Source: DASRHD01 sp035485575 (GTDB taxonomy: Bacteria; Verrucomicrobiota; Verrucomicrobiia; Opitutales; Opitutaceae). From it: 64,000 bases of DNA. The stretch is taken from positions 61,616 through 125,615 of the forward strand of contig DATHNW010000003.1 in the NCBI GenBank assembly GCA_035485575.1, read 5' to 3'. Both the position numbers and the translations under genes were made by a program. Below, in pieces: positions 14,968 to 22,778 of the stretch (position 1 is its first letter; each line of letters opens with the position of its first letter). A model generated the notes under the pieces. The model saw only the letters and a program-made list of their open reading frames with translations. It was not told the DNA's origin and ran no database searches.

Positions 14968-16104
14968 ATGAAGAACGTTCGCAAGGAATTATCCGCCCGC
15001 TACCTGATGGCGCTCCGCGCCTACCTCGGCCAGAAAAGCCCGGGGAACGGCAACCGCGCGCAAGGCCTGGGCCGCGCCGCCCTGGCCGGCGGGCTGGTGA
15101 CGCTGGATCTGGCCATCATGCACGAGAAGGCCATCGTCGCCCTGACATCGTCATACGATTTCACCAACACGCACAACGGCTCGCTCAAGCGGGCGGGGCT
15201 TTTTTTCACCCAGGCGCTCATTCCACTGGAAGCTGCCCAGCGCGCCACGCGGGAGACCAACCGGCATTTGCAGGAGCGCAACAAGACGTTGCGCTTGCAC
15301 ACTGCGGCTTTGGCCGGCGGAAACCACCGGCTGGAACGCGAAATCACCCGGCGCAAAGCCGGCGAGGTAGCCGTCAGAAAAGGCCGGGAGCAGTACCGGA
15401 CACTCTTTTTGGAGTCGCAGATCATGCAGAAAAAACTCCGCCAGCTGACGCGCCAGATCATTTCGGCGCAGGAGGAGGAACGAAAGGAAATCAGCCGGGA
15501 ACTGCATGACGAGGTCGTGCAAACGCTGGTCGGCATCAACGTCGAGCTTTCGGCCCTGGGCAAGGGAGCCACCCTCGGGGTGCATACCCTGAAGTCGAAA
15601 ATCGCCCATACCCAGCGGCTGGTGGAAAATTCCGTGAACGCCGTACACCGGTTCGCCCGCGAACTGCGGCCGGCGGTGCTGGACGACCTTGGCCTCATTC
15701 CGGCCCTCCATGCTTACAGTAAAAACCTGGCCGCGCGAAAAAAAATCAAGATCCAGATGACGGCCTTCGGCGGAGTCGAAGCCTTGGGCGGAGCCAAGCG
15801 AACGGTCTTGTTCCGCGTGGCCCAGGAAGCCCTCACCAATGTCGCCCGCCATGCGCAGGCCACCCAGGTGAGAATGAGCATCACCGAAATTTCGGGCGCG
15901 ATCCGGATGGAGATCAGCGACAATGGAAAGTCGTTCCAGGTCGATAAGACGCTCCTCGCCAAAACCAACAAACGCCTCGGCCTGGTGGGCATGAAGGAAC
16001 GGATTGAAATGGTCGGCGGAAGCCTGGCCATCGAATCCTCACCCGGCAAAGGCACGACTGTCCGCGCCGAAATTCCATTTGACCGGGAGAAAACAAAAAA
16101 ATGA
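14968..16104 (+). CDS. NarX/NreB-type sensor histidine kinase with RsbU-like N-terminus
   Basis: The protein has 378 residues and no membrane segment. The N-terminus (about 1-95) has A-L-R-A-Y-L-G and G-L-G-R-A-A-L-A-G-G-L-V-T-L-D-L-A, typical of RsbU-N-like domains in stress-signalling proteins. A coiled coil (about 95-165) leads to a HisKA_3 dimerisation helix, E-E-E-R-K-E-I-S-R-E-L-H-D-E, with the phosphorylated H180. The ATPase domain has the N box F-R-V-A-Q-E-A-L-T-N-V-A-R-H-A and G-boxes D-N-G and G-L-V-G-M-K-E-R. It is translationally coupled (ATGA) to the response regulator. A cytosolic input suggests an internal signal. Confidence 0.9.
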   Translation: MKNVRKELSARYLMALRAYLGQKSPGNGNRAQGLGRAALAGGLVTLDLAIMHEKAIVALTSSYDFTNTHNGSLKRAGLFFTQALIPLEAAQRATRETNRHLQERNKTLRLHTAALAGGNHRLEREITRRKAGEVAVRKGREQYRTLFLESQIMQKKLRQLTRQIISAQEEERKEISRELHDEVVQTLVGINVELSALGKGATLGVHTLKSKIAHTQRLVENSVNAVHRFARELRPAVLDDLGLIPALHAYSKNLAARKKIKIQMTAFGGVEALGGAKRTVLFRVAQEALTNVARHAQATQVRMSITEISGAIRMEISDNGKSFQVDKTLLAKTNKRLGLVGMKERIEMVGGSLAIESSPGKGTTVRAEIPFDREKTKK

Positions 16105-16787
16105 CCCATTTGAAAACCATCACCGTCCTGCTCGCCGAGGATCACGCCATCGTCCGGCAGGGCCTGTGCTCGCTGCTGAGAACGGACGGACACTTTACCA
16201 TCGCCGGCGAGGCGCGAACCGGCCGAGAAGCGGTGGAAATGGCGGAGGCCCTGCGGCCCGATGTCATCCTGATGGACATCGCCATGCCGGTGCTCAATGG
16301 CCTGGAAGCAACGCGACAAATCCTTGCCGCGAATCCCGCCGCCAAGGTCGTTATTCTTTCCGCGCACAGCGATGACGAGTACATCGAGCGCATGAGCGCG
16401 GCCGGCGTGGCCGGTTTCCTCGAAAAACAGACGTCCGCCGAGATTCTGACCAAGGCGATCCGCGAAGTCGCCAAGGGCCACCCTTTTTTCAGCCCCTCCA
16501 TTGCCAAGCGGTTGAACGATGACGCGGGCAAGCCGCGCGACCGGGATGGCCTCCTTAAAGCCAATGGCACCCGCCTGACTTCCCGCGAGTCCGAGGTCCT
16601 GCAACTCGTGGCCGAGGGTTCGGCCAACAAACAGGTCGCGTCGGAACTCGGCATCAGCATCAAGACAGTCGAGAAGCACCGGCAGCATCTCATGGACAAG
16701 CTCAACATTCATGACACCGCCGGCCTCACCCGCTATGCGATCGCCATGGGCGTCATCGAAAGCAGCGTCCAGCTGACCATTATCTAG
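16101..16787 (+). CDS. NarL/LuxR-type response regulator
   Basis: The 228-residue protein has a receiver domain (about 5-125) with phospho-acceptor D59 in V-I-L-M-D-I-A-M-P, and a LuxR-type HTH (about 158-222): L-T-S-R-E-S-E-V-L-Q-L-V-A-E-G-S-A-N-K-Q-V-A, then K-T-V-E-K-H-R-Q-H-L. It is the cognate partner of the kinase it overlaps by four bases. The architecture matches NreC/DegU-like regulators, and the GGG-N5-CCCYA motif upstream of its own operon, the BON gene and others is the best candidate for its binding site (inference). Confidence 0.92.
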   Translation: MTHLKTITVLLAEDHAIVRQGLCSLLRTDGHFTIAGEARTGREAVEMAEALRPDVILMDIAMPVLNGLEATRQILAANPAAKVVILSAHSDDEYIERMSAAGVAGFLEKQTSAEILTKAIREVAKGHPFFSPSIAKRLNDDAGKPRDRDGLLKANGTRLTSRESEVLQLVAEGSANKQVASELGISIKTVEKHRQHLMDKLNIHDTAGLTRYAIAMGVIESSVQLTII

Positions 16788-16906
16788 GTCTGGCATGGGA
16801 GGTCGTGTCGCAGCCATCCAGGCGCGATCATGATGGCGAAAAAATAAGGCTCCACCCACTCGGTGGAGCAAATGGCAAGCGGGCAAACGATGCCCATGAG
16901 AACAGG

Positions 16907-16921
16907 TAGGGCAACGCCCCA
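16907..16921 (+). promoter_or_regulatory. TAGGG-N5-CCCCA motif upstream of the BON gene
   Basis: TAGGG-CAACG-CCCCA ends 44 bases before the BON-protein start. It differs from the perfect palindrome at 14812 by one base in the right arm and closely matches the copy at 27808 read on the minus strand. Confidence 0.55.
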
Positions 16922-16965
16922 TAGCTGCCACCGCACCGCCAGCGTACTCTCTACCTCCAAAGTTT

Positions 16966-17709
16966 ATGAAAACCAAAAACCTGTCAGTCTTGTTTGTCCT
17001 CGTCGCCAGCCCTCTCGCGCTGTTCGCCTCGTCCGCCACCGATCGCAAGATCGAAGATGCGGCCAGGGCCTCATACAATTACCGCACCGTCCTTGAGGAT
17101 CACGTGAAGGTGAAGTCGGATGAAGGCATCGTCACCCTCACCGGCACCGTCCAGGACAAGGACGACAAGGATCTCGCCGAAGACACCGTGGAAAATCTGC
17201 CCGGCGTGGTCAACGTGAACAACGACATCCTGGTCAAATCCGATATTCCGGAACATTCCGATGCCTGGATCGCCCTCAAGATCCGCAGCCGCCTCCTCGT
17301 GAAGGCAAATGTGAGCGTTGCGACCACCACGGTCGACGTGAAGGACGGCATCGTCACTCTCACCGGCACCACGCAGAATCTCGCCCAGAAGGACCTCACT
17401 GAGGCCTACGTCAAAGACATCGAAAACGTGAAGTCGGTCCGGAACGAACTCGTCGTGAAGGCCCCCGCCCCCGGCGACACCACGATCTCCGAAGACATGG
17501 ACGACGCCTCGATCACTTCGCAGGTGAAATACGCCCTGCTCAGCCATAGATCCACCAGCGCGCTCAAGACCAAGGTCATCACCACCCAGGGTGTGATCGT
17601 CATCACCGGCGAAGCCGCCTCCGATGCGGAAAAATCCCTCGTCACGAAACTCGCCGAGGACGTCCGCGGCACCAAGTCCGTGACGAACAACATGACAGTG
17701 AAGGGCTGA
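16966..17709 (+). CDS. Periplasmic protein with three BON domains (OsmY-like)
   Basis: This is a 247-residue protein with a signal peptide (M-K-T-K-N-L-S-V-L-F-V-L-V-A-S through A-S-S-A). Three BON modules follow at about 25-90, 98-165 and 175-247; each has the D-G-I-V-T-L-T-G-T or G-V-I-V-I-T-G-E core and ends with a V-x-x-V-x-N motif. BON domains bind phospholipid membranes, and OsmY-type proteins protect the envelope under osmotic stress. It directly follows the NreB/C-like pair, has a candidate site for that regulator 44 bases upstream and a strong terminator downstream, so it is probably a monocistronic target. Confidence 0.9.
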   Translation: MKTKNLSVLFVLVASPLALFASSATDRKIEDAARASYNYRTVLEDHVKVKSDEGIVTLTGTVQDKDDKDLAEDTVENLPGVVNVNNDILVKSDIPEHSDAWIALKIRSRLLVKANVSVATTTVDVKDGIVTLTGTTQNLAQKDLTEAYVKDIENVKSVRNELVVKAPAPGDTTISEDMDDASITSQVKYALLSHRSTSALKTKVITTQGVIVITGEAASDAEKSLVTKLAEDVRGTKSVTNNMTVKG

Positions 17710-17764
17710 GCCGCTTTCAGCCGGCCTCGCAACCGCGACCGGACCTCTCGAATTCTTCGAACCC

Positions 17765-17790
17765 ATGCGGCCAACCCTCGTTGGCCGCAT
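17765..17790 (+). terminator. Strong hairpin after the BON gene
   Basis: ATGCGGCCAAC (17765-17775) and GTTGGCCGCAT (17780-17790) form an 11-bp perfect stem with a 4-base loop, followed by GTTGTTTC. It lies 55 bases past the BON stop. Confidence 0.75.
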
Positions 17791-17846
17791 GTTGTTTCAT
17801 ACAAAGCGAAACCAAACCTCTTTAAAAATCAGCCATCCGAAATCCG

Positions 17847-18197
17847 ATGAACCAGGACATCGCCCCCCTGCCGGCCGCCGGCCCTTTTTCTGATCCAGGG
17901 CCCGGCCTTTACTCGGATCACATGCTCTCCGAATTGCTGGCGGGGCACGAAGCGGTGATCGGGCAGCTGCGACGTGAATGGCTGGAGACCGATGTCCTCG
18001 CCAGTTTTCTTACGGGCGAGATCGACCGGCATGAAAAAGCCGCCGCGCTGCTCCGGGCTCAGTCCGGAAACCGTTCGGCGGACACCGCCCGCAACGGCGT
18101 GATCATCCTCCTCCGCAAAGACAGCTCCGAGGAGGAAAAATCCCTCGTCCTGAGATTCGGCCCCAGCCTTCGTCCATCATTTTACCCCGGACAATGA
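17847..18197 (+). CDS. Dps C-terminal-half paralogue (truncated ferritin-like protein)
   Basis: The protein has 116 residues. Residues about 17-68 (D-P-G-P-G-L, H-M-L-S-E-L-L-A-G-H-E, D-R-H-E-K-A-A-A-L-L-R-A-Q) align with the C-terminal half of the full Dps encoded at 18477-18971. The N-terminal half with the ferroxidase residues (H37, D64, E68 of the full copy) is absent. The last 45 residues are unrelated and may be out-of-frame read-through. It could be a decaying duplicate or a small helper that co-assembles with Dps. The start ATG follows the BON terminator by about 57 bases. Homology is clear; function is doubtful. Confidence 0.6.
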   Translation: MNQDIAPLPAAGPFSDPGPGLYSDHMLSELLAGHEAVIGQLRREWLETDVLASFLTGEIDRHEKAAALLRAQSGNRSADTARNGVIILLRKDSSEEEKSLVLRFGPSLRPSFYPGQ

Positions 18198-18230
18198 TTC
18201 CTCCCCGCCAGCAAATTCCCTGAACCCGCC

Positions 18231-18428
18231 ATGCATCCAAAAATCAAAAATCGTCGCGCCGGCGGAAAGCCTCTGATCAACATCGTAAAGCCCCTGCTGT
18301 TGCACGACGTGACCAGGCAGACGGCTTCGACCAATTCGGCCTCGCGCCATCGCGTGATCGCCACGCAACCCGCCTCGGGCAGCGCGAACCATTCACGACA
18401 TCATGTGTCTAGGCGTACGCAATCGTAA
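18231..18428 (+). CDS. Doubtful small basic protein
   Basis: A 65-residue frame lies between the Dps fragment and Dps. It is rich in R, H and S, with one hydrophobic stretch (I-N-I-V-K-P-L-L-L). No domain, signal peptide or ribosome binding site is visible. It is kept because it fills an otherwise empty 280-base gap in a colinear cluster. Confidence 0.25.
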   Translation: MHPKIKNRRAGGKPLINIVKPLLLHDVTRQTASTNSASRHRVIATQPASGSANHSRHHVSRRTQS

Positions 18429-18476
18429 CGACGGGCGGCCCCTGCCCCGATCGCGAACCCGAAAAACCAGCCCACT

Positions 18477-18971
18477 ATGAAACCCAATATCGGATTAAAT
18501 GACGAAGCCCGCCTGGAAGTCGGCCAGATGCTTAACCTCCTGCTGGCCGATGAATATGTGCTCTACGCGACCACGCGGGATTATCACTGGAACGTCACCG
18601 GCCCGGAATTTCGCAGCCTACACCTGCAATTCGAGCAGCAGTATGAACAGATCGCGCAGTGGATTGATGACGTGGCCGAGCGTGCCCGCGCCATCGGCAC
18701 CGGTGCACGCGGCAACTGGGCGGACCTGACAAAATCAGCGCGCACCTCGGCCGATCCCGGCATCGGCCTGCCCGCCGAGCACATGCTCTCCGAACTGCTC
18801 GCCCTGCACGAGGAAATGATCGTCCAGCTCCGCACTGACAGCGAAGCCTGCACCGAACGTTACAAAGATGCCGGCACCGCCGACTTCCTCACGGGCTTGA
18901 TGGAGCAGCACGAAAAAGCCGCTTGGATGCTCCGGGCCCAGCTCGAAACCGAGGAAGAAGAATCCTCCTAA
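18477..18971 (+). CDS. dps: Dps-family DNA-binding ferritin-like protein
   Basis: This is a 164-residue four-helix ferritin-like protein. The inter-subunit ferroxidase residues are present: H37 in D-Y-H-W-N-V-T-G, H49 in S-L-H-L-Q-F, and D64/E68 in W-I-D-D-V-A-E-R-A. Dps dodecamers oxidise ferrous iron with peroxide and protect DNA in starvation or oxidative stress. The C-terminus is acidic (E-T-E-E-E-E-S-S), so DNA binding, if any, would rely on the N-terminus. It lies within the stress cluster, 26 bases before the DUF3185 gene, and has a truncated relative upstream. Confidence 0.93.
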   Translation: MKPNIGLNDEARLEVGQMLNLLLADEYVLYATTRDYHWNVTGPEFRSLHLQFEQQYEQIAQWIDDVAERARAIGTGARGNWADLTKSARTSADPGIGLPAEHMLSELLALHEEMIVQLRTDSEACTERYKDAGTADFLTGLMEQHEKAAWMLRAQLETEEEESS

Positions 18972-18997
18972 AACCGAATCGCTAAAACATAAAACCC

Positions 18998-19204
18998 ATG
19001 AACAAACCCATCTCACTGGCACTGCTTGTCGGCGGCATCATCCTCGTCATCTACGGTGCCAACGCCTCCGACTCGATCGGCTCCAGTTTCTCCCGCCTCT
19101 TCACCGGCGCACCAACCGACAAGACCATCTGGTTTCTCGTCGGCGGCGCCGTAGCCGCGGTAGCGGGCCTCGCCGGCCTGCTGCGTGGATCGAAATCAGT
19201 CTAA
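18998..19204 (+). CDS. DUF3185 small membrane protein
   Basis: The 68-residue protein has two membrane helices: S-L-A-L-L-V-G-G-I-I-L-V-I-Y-G and W-F-L-V-G-G-A-V-A-A-V-A-G-L-A-G-L. Between them is the conserved A-S-D-S-I-G-S-S-F-S-R-L-F-T-G-x-P-T-D-K-T, diagnostic of DUF3185. The function is unknown; relatives are often found beside Dps, CsbD or BON stress genes, as here. Confidence 0.88.
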   Translation: MNKPISLALLVGGIILVIYGANASDSIGSSFSRLFTGAPTDKTIWFLVGGAVAAVAGLAGLLRGSKSV

Positions 19205-19240
19205 CCCAGAAACCTCCCCAACCCTCAATTCTCCACTTTC

Positions 19241-19402
19241 ATGTTAAGTTACACCGTCCTTTTTCTCATCATCGCCCTGATCGCTGGCGCCCTCGGCTTC
19301 GGGGGCATCGCCGGCATGGCCGCCTCGATCGCCAAGGTGCTTTTTTTCCTCTTCCTCGTGCTGTTTGTCATCTCCCTCTTTCGCGGCTCGAAGGCGAGTT
19401 GA
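19241..19402 (+). CDS. DUF1328 small membrane protein (second copy)
   Basis: This 53-residue frame starts ATG at 19241 (M-L-S-Y-T-V-L-F-L-I-I-A-L-I-A-G) and has the DUF1328 turn G-F-G-G-I-A-G-M-A-A-S-I-A-K-V-L-F-F, followed by a second helix and the tail F-R-G-S-K-A-S. It is a paralogue of the gene at 11114-11287. It is located 36 bases after DUF3185 and colinear with the rest of the stress cluster. Confidence 0.85.
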   Translation: MLSYTVLFLIIALIAGALGFGGIAGMAASIAKVLFFLFLVLFVISLFRGSKAS

Positions 19403-19464
19403 GCGAAATGCCCTAGGGACAAAACCAGCTTTCACCTGTCTTATAACATCAACCACTCACACTT

Positions 19465-19779
19465 ATGAAATCCAACAAAACCACCACCCAGACTCCCCAG
19501 GAATTGCTCGATGATCTCCGCACCCTCATTACCGAGGTTGAGGGGATCGCCGGGACCACACTGACCGAACATTCTGAAGACGCCATCAGCGCGTTGCGTT
19601 CGCGTTTCGGCGCCGCGCAGGAGCGTTTCAGTGAATTTTACGGCGACGTGCGAAAGAAAGTCGTCGCGGGTGCCAAGCACACTGACGAGGCCATCCGCGC
19701 CAACCCCTACCAGTCGCTGGCCATCGCCGCCGGCGCGGGCCTCCTCGTCGGCGTGCTCCTCGGCCGCCGCAGCAAGTAG
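19465..19779 (+). CDS. DUF883 (ElaB/YqjD-like) membrane-anchored protein
   Basis: The 104-residue protein has an amphipathic helical body (T-P-Q-E-L-L-D-D-L-R-T-L-I-T-E-V-E-G) and the conserved C-terminal A-N-P-Y-Q-S-L-A-I-A-A-G-A-G-L-L-V-G-V-L-L-G-R-R. This single tail helix anchors ElaB/YqjD-family proteins in the inner membrane. E. coli YqjD binds ribosomes in stationary phase. Followed after seven bases by a YqjE-like gene, the same order as E. coli yqjD-yqjE-yqjK. Confidence 0.88.
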   Translation: MKSNKTTTQTPQELLDDLRTLITEVEGIAGTTLTEHSEDAISALRSRFGAAQERFSEFYGDVRKKVVAGAKHTDEAIRANPYQSLAIAAGAGLLVGVLLGRRSK

Positions 19780-19786
19780 CAGCCCG

Positions 19787-20182
19787 ATGGAAACGGCCCC
19801 ACCCCCACCCCGCACCGCGGGTTTCCTCAGCTCCTTCAAGGCGCTCGGCGACGGCCTGCTGGGCACGGTGCAGGACCGGCTGGAGCTCTTCTCGGTCGAG
19901 CTGCAGGAGGAAAAATTCCGCCTGGTCCAGACTTTCATTTGGATCAGCGCGGCCATTTTTTCAGGCATGCTGGCGATTACCTTCGCCAGTCTGACGCTGG
20001 TTTATCTCTGCTGGGAAAACGCCCGTCTCGCCGTGCTCGGCGGGCTGACCGCACTCTATGCCGGGGCCCTGATCGCGATTATCATCGCGTTTCGCCGCTA
20101 CCTCGCCCGCCAGCCGCGTCCGTTCTCGGCCACGCGGCAGGAACTCGGGGAGGATCGCGCATGTATCCGCAACCCGAACTGA
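19787..20182 (+). CDS. YqjE-like phage-holin-family membrane protein
   Basis: The protein has 131 residues. An N-terminal amphipathic region (L-G-D-G-L-L-G-T-V-Q-D-R-L-E-L-F-S-V-E-L-Q-E-E) is typical of the Phage_holin_3_6/YqjE group, followed by two membrane helices (I-W-I-S-A-A-I-F-S-G-M-L-A-I and L-G-G-L-T-A-L-Y-A-G-A-L-I-A). The start ATG at 19787 lies seven bases after the DUF883 stop. The gene overlaps the next one by 22 bases, suggesting coupled translation. Despite the family name it is not evidence of a prophage. Confidence 0.85.
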   Translation: METAPPPPRTAGFLSSFKALGDGLLGTVQDRLELFSVELQEEKFRLVQTFIWISAAIFSGMLAITFASLTLVYLCWENARLAVLGGLTALYAGALIAIIIAFRRYLARQPRPFSATRQELGEDRACIRNPN

Positions 20183-20502
20183 CCCGGCTGGCCGTTTACA
20201 AGGCCGCCCTGCGGCAGGACATCGCCTTCCGGCGCAGCGAATGCGCCGCGGCCGCAGCCCGCCTGGCGCAGCCTTTCGAGTGGCTGGACCGGATGCTGGC
20301 CTTCTGGCGGCGGCTCTCGCCGCTCGCACAGTTCGCAGCCATCCCGCTGGGCTTCGCCGTGAAGCGCGCCTTGTTTCCCCGCGCCGGATTGCTCGGCTCC
20401 CTTCTGCGCTGGAGCCCGCTCGTTTTCGGCGCCGCGCGTGCCATCGGCTCCGCGGTCAAAGCCCGTTCCCGGCCGGCTCACGCCTCCAACGGCCGGCGCT
20501 GA
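20161..20502 (+). CDS. Hypothetical protein in the YqjK position
   Basis: The 113-residue product starts M-Y-P-Q-P-E-L-T-R-L within the end of the YqjE-like gene. It is rich in A and R, has a possible short membrane segment (L-A-Q-F-A-A-I-P-L-G-F-A-V) and a basic C-terminus ending S-N-G-R-R. Gene order suggests a YqjK counterpart, though similarity is not obvious. The end of this gene and its stop are part of a 23-base sequence found again at the end of the kinase gene at 25211. Confidence 0.6.
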   Translation: MYPQPELTRLAVYKAALRQDIAFRRSECAAAAARLAQPFEWLDRMLAFWRRLSPLAQFAAIPLGFAVKRALFPRAGLLGSLLRWSPLVFGAARAIGSAVKARSRPAHASNGRR

Positions 20503-20561
20503 CGTCTGCCCACTCCGCCGGTATTTCGGCGATGACGGCGGCCAAGGCCCCGATTCTGACC

Positions 20562-20577
20562 TAGGGGGCCTGCCCTA
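20562..20577 (+). promoter_or_regulatory. TAGGG-N6-CCCTA motif upstream of a hybrid kinase
   Basis: TAGGG-GGCCTG-CCCTA lies 69 bases before the kinase start at 20647. Both arms are perfect; the spacer is one base longer than in the other copies. Confidence 0.45.
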
Positions 20578-20646
20578 CGGGGTTCACCTACTTTGCGGGC
20601 AGTATCTTGCACGATAGACTCTTCGTGCCCTGAAAGGCTCAACTGG

Positions 20647-22764
20647 ATGCCTATTGCCCCCACTCCATCATCTGAAGAGGCCGAACGTCTCGCTCCCGGC
20701 ATGGTGGAAGTCATCACCGAAGTCCAACGCGCTGAGGCCGTGCTGAAGACCGGGGCCTTGCAGAACGCGATCCTCAACAGCGCCAATTTCTCCAGCATCG
20801 CCACCGACGAGAAGGGCGTCATCCAGATCTTCAATGTCGGCGCCGAGCGCATGCTCGGCTACGCGGCCGCCGACGTGATGAACAAGATCACCCCGGCCGA
20901 CATTTCCGATCCGCAGGAAGTGATCGCGCGCGCCAAGGCATTGAGCGCGGAACTGGGAGGCACGATTTTGCCCGGCTTCGAGGCGCTGGTCTTCAAGGCC
21001 TCGCGCGGGATCGAGGACATCTACGAGCTGACCTATATCCGCAAGGATGGCAGCCGCTTCCCCGCCATCGTGTCGGTCACAGCGCTGCGCGACGATGACC
21101 GCGGAATCATCGGCTACCTGTTGATCGGCACCGATAACAGTGCCCGCAAGCAAATCGAGGATGAACGGATGAAACTCGATCAGCGCCTGCGCGACCAGCA
21201 GTTCTACACCCGCTCCCTCATCGAGTCCAACATCGACGCGCTGATCACCACCGATCCGCTCGGCATCATCACCGACGTCAACAAGCAGATGGAGGCGCTC
21301 ACCGGCTGCACCCGCGATGAATTGGTCGGCGCCCCGTTCAAGGACTACTTCACCGACCCGGAGCGGGCCGAGGCCGGCATCAAGCTGGTGCTGGGCGAAA
21401 AGAAGGCCACCAACTACGAGCTCACTGCACGCAACCGGGATGGCAAGGAAACCGTGGTGTCCTACAACGCGACCACCTTCTATGACCGGGACCGGCGGCT
21501 GCAGGGCGTGTTCGCCTCCGCGCGCGACGTCACGGAGCGAAACCGCGTTGAACACGCGCTCCAGCAATCGAACGTCGAGTTGAAGAGCGCCAAGTTCGTG
21601 GCCGAAAAAGCCAGCCTGGCCAAATCGGATTTCCTCTCGAGCATGAGCCATGAGCTGCGCAGCCCGCTCAATGCCATCCTCGGCTTCGCCCAACTGATGG
21701 AATCGGCCGACCCGGCGCCAACCGCCGCCCAGGCGGCGCGCATCGCGCAGATCCTCCAGGCGGGATGGCATCTGCTCAAGCTGATCAATGAAATCCTGGA
21801 TCTCGCGGTGATTGAGTCCGGGCAGGTGTCGCTGTCGAAGGAATCGGTGCTGTTGGGCCGGGTCCTGTCCGACTGCCAGACCATGATGGAGCCGCTGGCG
21901 CAACAGCGCGGCATCCGCATGTCCTTCCCGAAATTCGACAATCCCGTCTTTGTCCAGGCCGACATGACCCGCCTGAAGCAGGTCGTCATCAACCTGCTGT
22001 CCAATGCGATCAAATACAACCGGGAGCAGGGCACCGTGGCCGTGGACTGCACTGTCACCGCCCCCGACAGAATTCGTATTAGTTTTTCGGATACAGGCGA
22101 GGGGCTTCCCACGGAAAAGCTGGCGCAGCTCTTCCAGCCGTTCAACCGGCTCGGCCAGGAAAACGGGAGCGTGGCCGGCACCGGCATCGGCCTGGTGATG
22201 ACCAAGCGGCTGGCCGAACTGATGGATGGAGTTCTCGGCGTGGAAAGCACGGAGGGCGTGGGCAGCGTCTTCTGGTGCGAACTGACCTCCGCCTCGGCGC
22301 CCCAGCTCAAGCTCCAAAGCAATGGGCATGAAGCCCCCGTACGCCCGCCCCTGCCGGCCGGCGCGCCGCTGCGCACCCTCCTCTATGTCGAGGACAACCC
22401 GGCCAACCTGATGCTGGTCGAGCAACTCATCGCACGGTGCCCGGATATCAGACTGGCGACCGCGGTGAACGGCAGCCTTGGCATCAATCTCGCCCGCGCC
22501 ACCCGGCCGACGGTCATCCTGATGGACATCAACCTGCCCGGCATCAGCGGCCTCGACGCCCTGAAAGTCCTGCATGAAGACCCGTTAACGGCACATATCC
22601 CCGTCGTCGCCCTGAGCGCCAATGCCATGCCCCGCGACATCGCGAAGGGCCTCGAGGCGGGATTCTTCCGCTATCTCACCAAGCCAATCAAGGTCCAGGA
22701 GTTCATGGACACGCTGAACGCAGCCCTGGAATTTGCCGAAACCCCGGCGGACCCGGTCATCTGA
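20647..22764 (+). CDS. PAS-PAS hybrid histidine kinase with C-terminal receiver
   Basis: This is a 705-residue cytosolic protein. Two PAS modules occupy about 37-165 and 185-300 (A-T-D-E-K-G-V-I-Q-I-F-N-V-G-A-E-R-M-L-G-Y; T-T-D-P-L-G-I-I-T-D-V-N). HisKA follows with H335 in M-S-H-E-L-R-S-P, then an ATPase domain (N-L-L-S-N-A-I-K-Y-N; G-T-G-I-G-L-V-M-T-K), and a receiver with D627 in L-M-D-I-N-L-P-G. The ATG at 20647 was preferred to an upstream TTG. It is followed after 14 bases by a second hybrid kinase, so the two probably form one phosphorelay unit. No output domain is encoded next to it. Confidence 0.9.
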   Translation: MPIAPTPSSEEAERLAPGMVEVITEVQRAEAVLKTGALQNAILNSANFSSIATDEKGVIQIFNVGAERMLGYAAADVMNKITPADISDPQEVIARAKALSAELGGTILPGFEALVFKASRGIEDIYELTYIRKDGSRFPAIVSVTALRDDDRGIIGYLLIGTDNSARKQIEDERMKLDQRLRDQQFYTRSLIESNIDALITTDPLGIITDVNKQMEALTGCTRDELVGAPFKDYFTDPERAEAGIKLVLGEKKATNYELTARNRDGKETVVSYNATTFYDRDRRLQGVFASARDVTERNRVEHALQQSNVELKSAKFVAEKASLAKSDFLSSMSHELRSPLNAILGFAQLMESADPAPTAAQAARIAQILQAGWHLLKLINEILDLAVIESGQVSLSKESVLLGRVLSDCQTMMEPLAQQRGIRMSFPKFDNPVFVQADMTRLKQVVINLLSNAIKYNREQGTVAVDCTVTAPDRIRISFSDTGEGLPTEKLAQLFQPFNRLGQENGSVAGTGIGLVMTKRLAELMDGVLGVESTEGVGSVFWCELTSASAPQLKLQSNGHEAPVRPPLPAGAPLRTLLYVEDNPANLMLVEQLIARCPDIRLATAVNGSLGINLARATRPTVILMDINLPGISGLDALKVLHEDPLTAHIPVVALSANAMPRDIAKGLEAGFFRYLTKPIKVQEFMDTLNAALEFAETPADPVI

Positions 22765-22778
22765 CCCGGAAAAAGGCG

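Noticed and set aside
15714..17078. 454-codon minus-strand frame across the kinase, regulator and BON genes
   Set aside because: It runs opposite three genes with clear families and also crosses their intergenic regions; no domain is seen.
19787..20182. Prophage holin
   Set aside because: The holin-family name applies to YqjE-like proteins; the DUF883 neighbour and absence of any phage gene rule out a lysis cassette.
20668..22575. 635-codon frame on the minus strand
   Set aside because: It lies wholly opposite a PAS hybrid kinase with all catalytic motifs; its product is a low-complexity G/D/H/V-rich sequence with no domain. It is a shadow of high-GC coding DNA.
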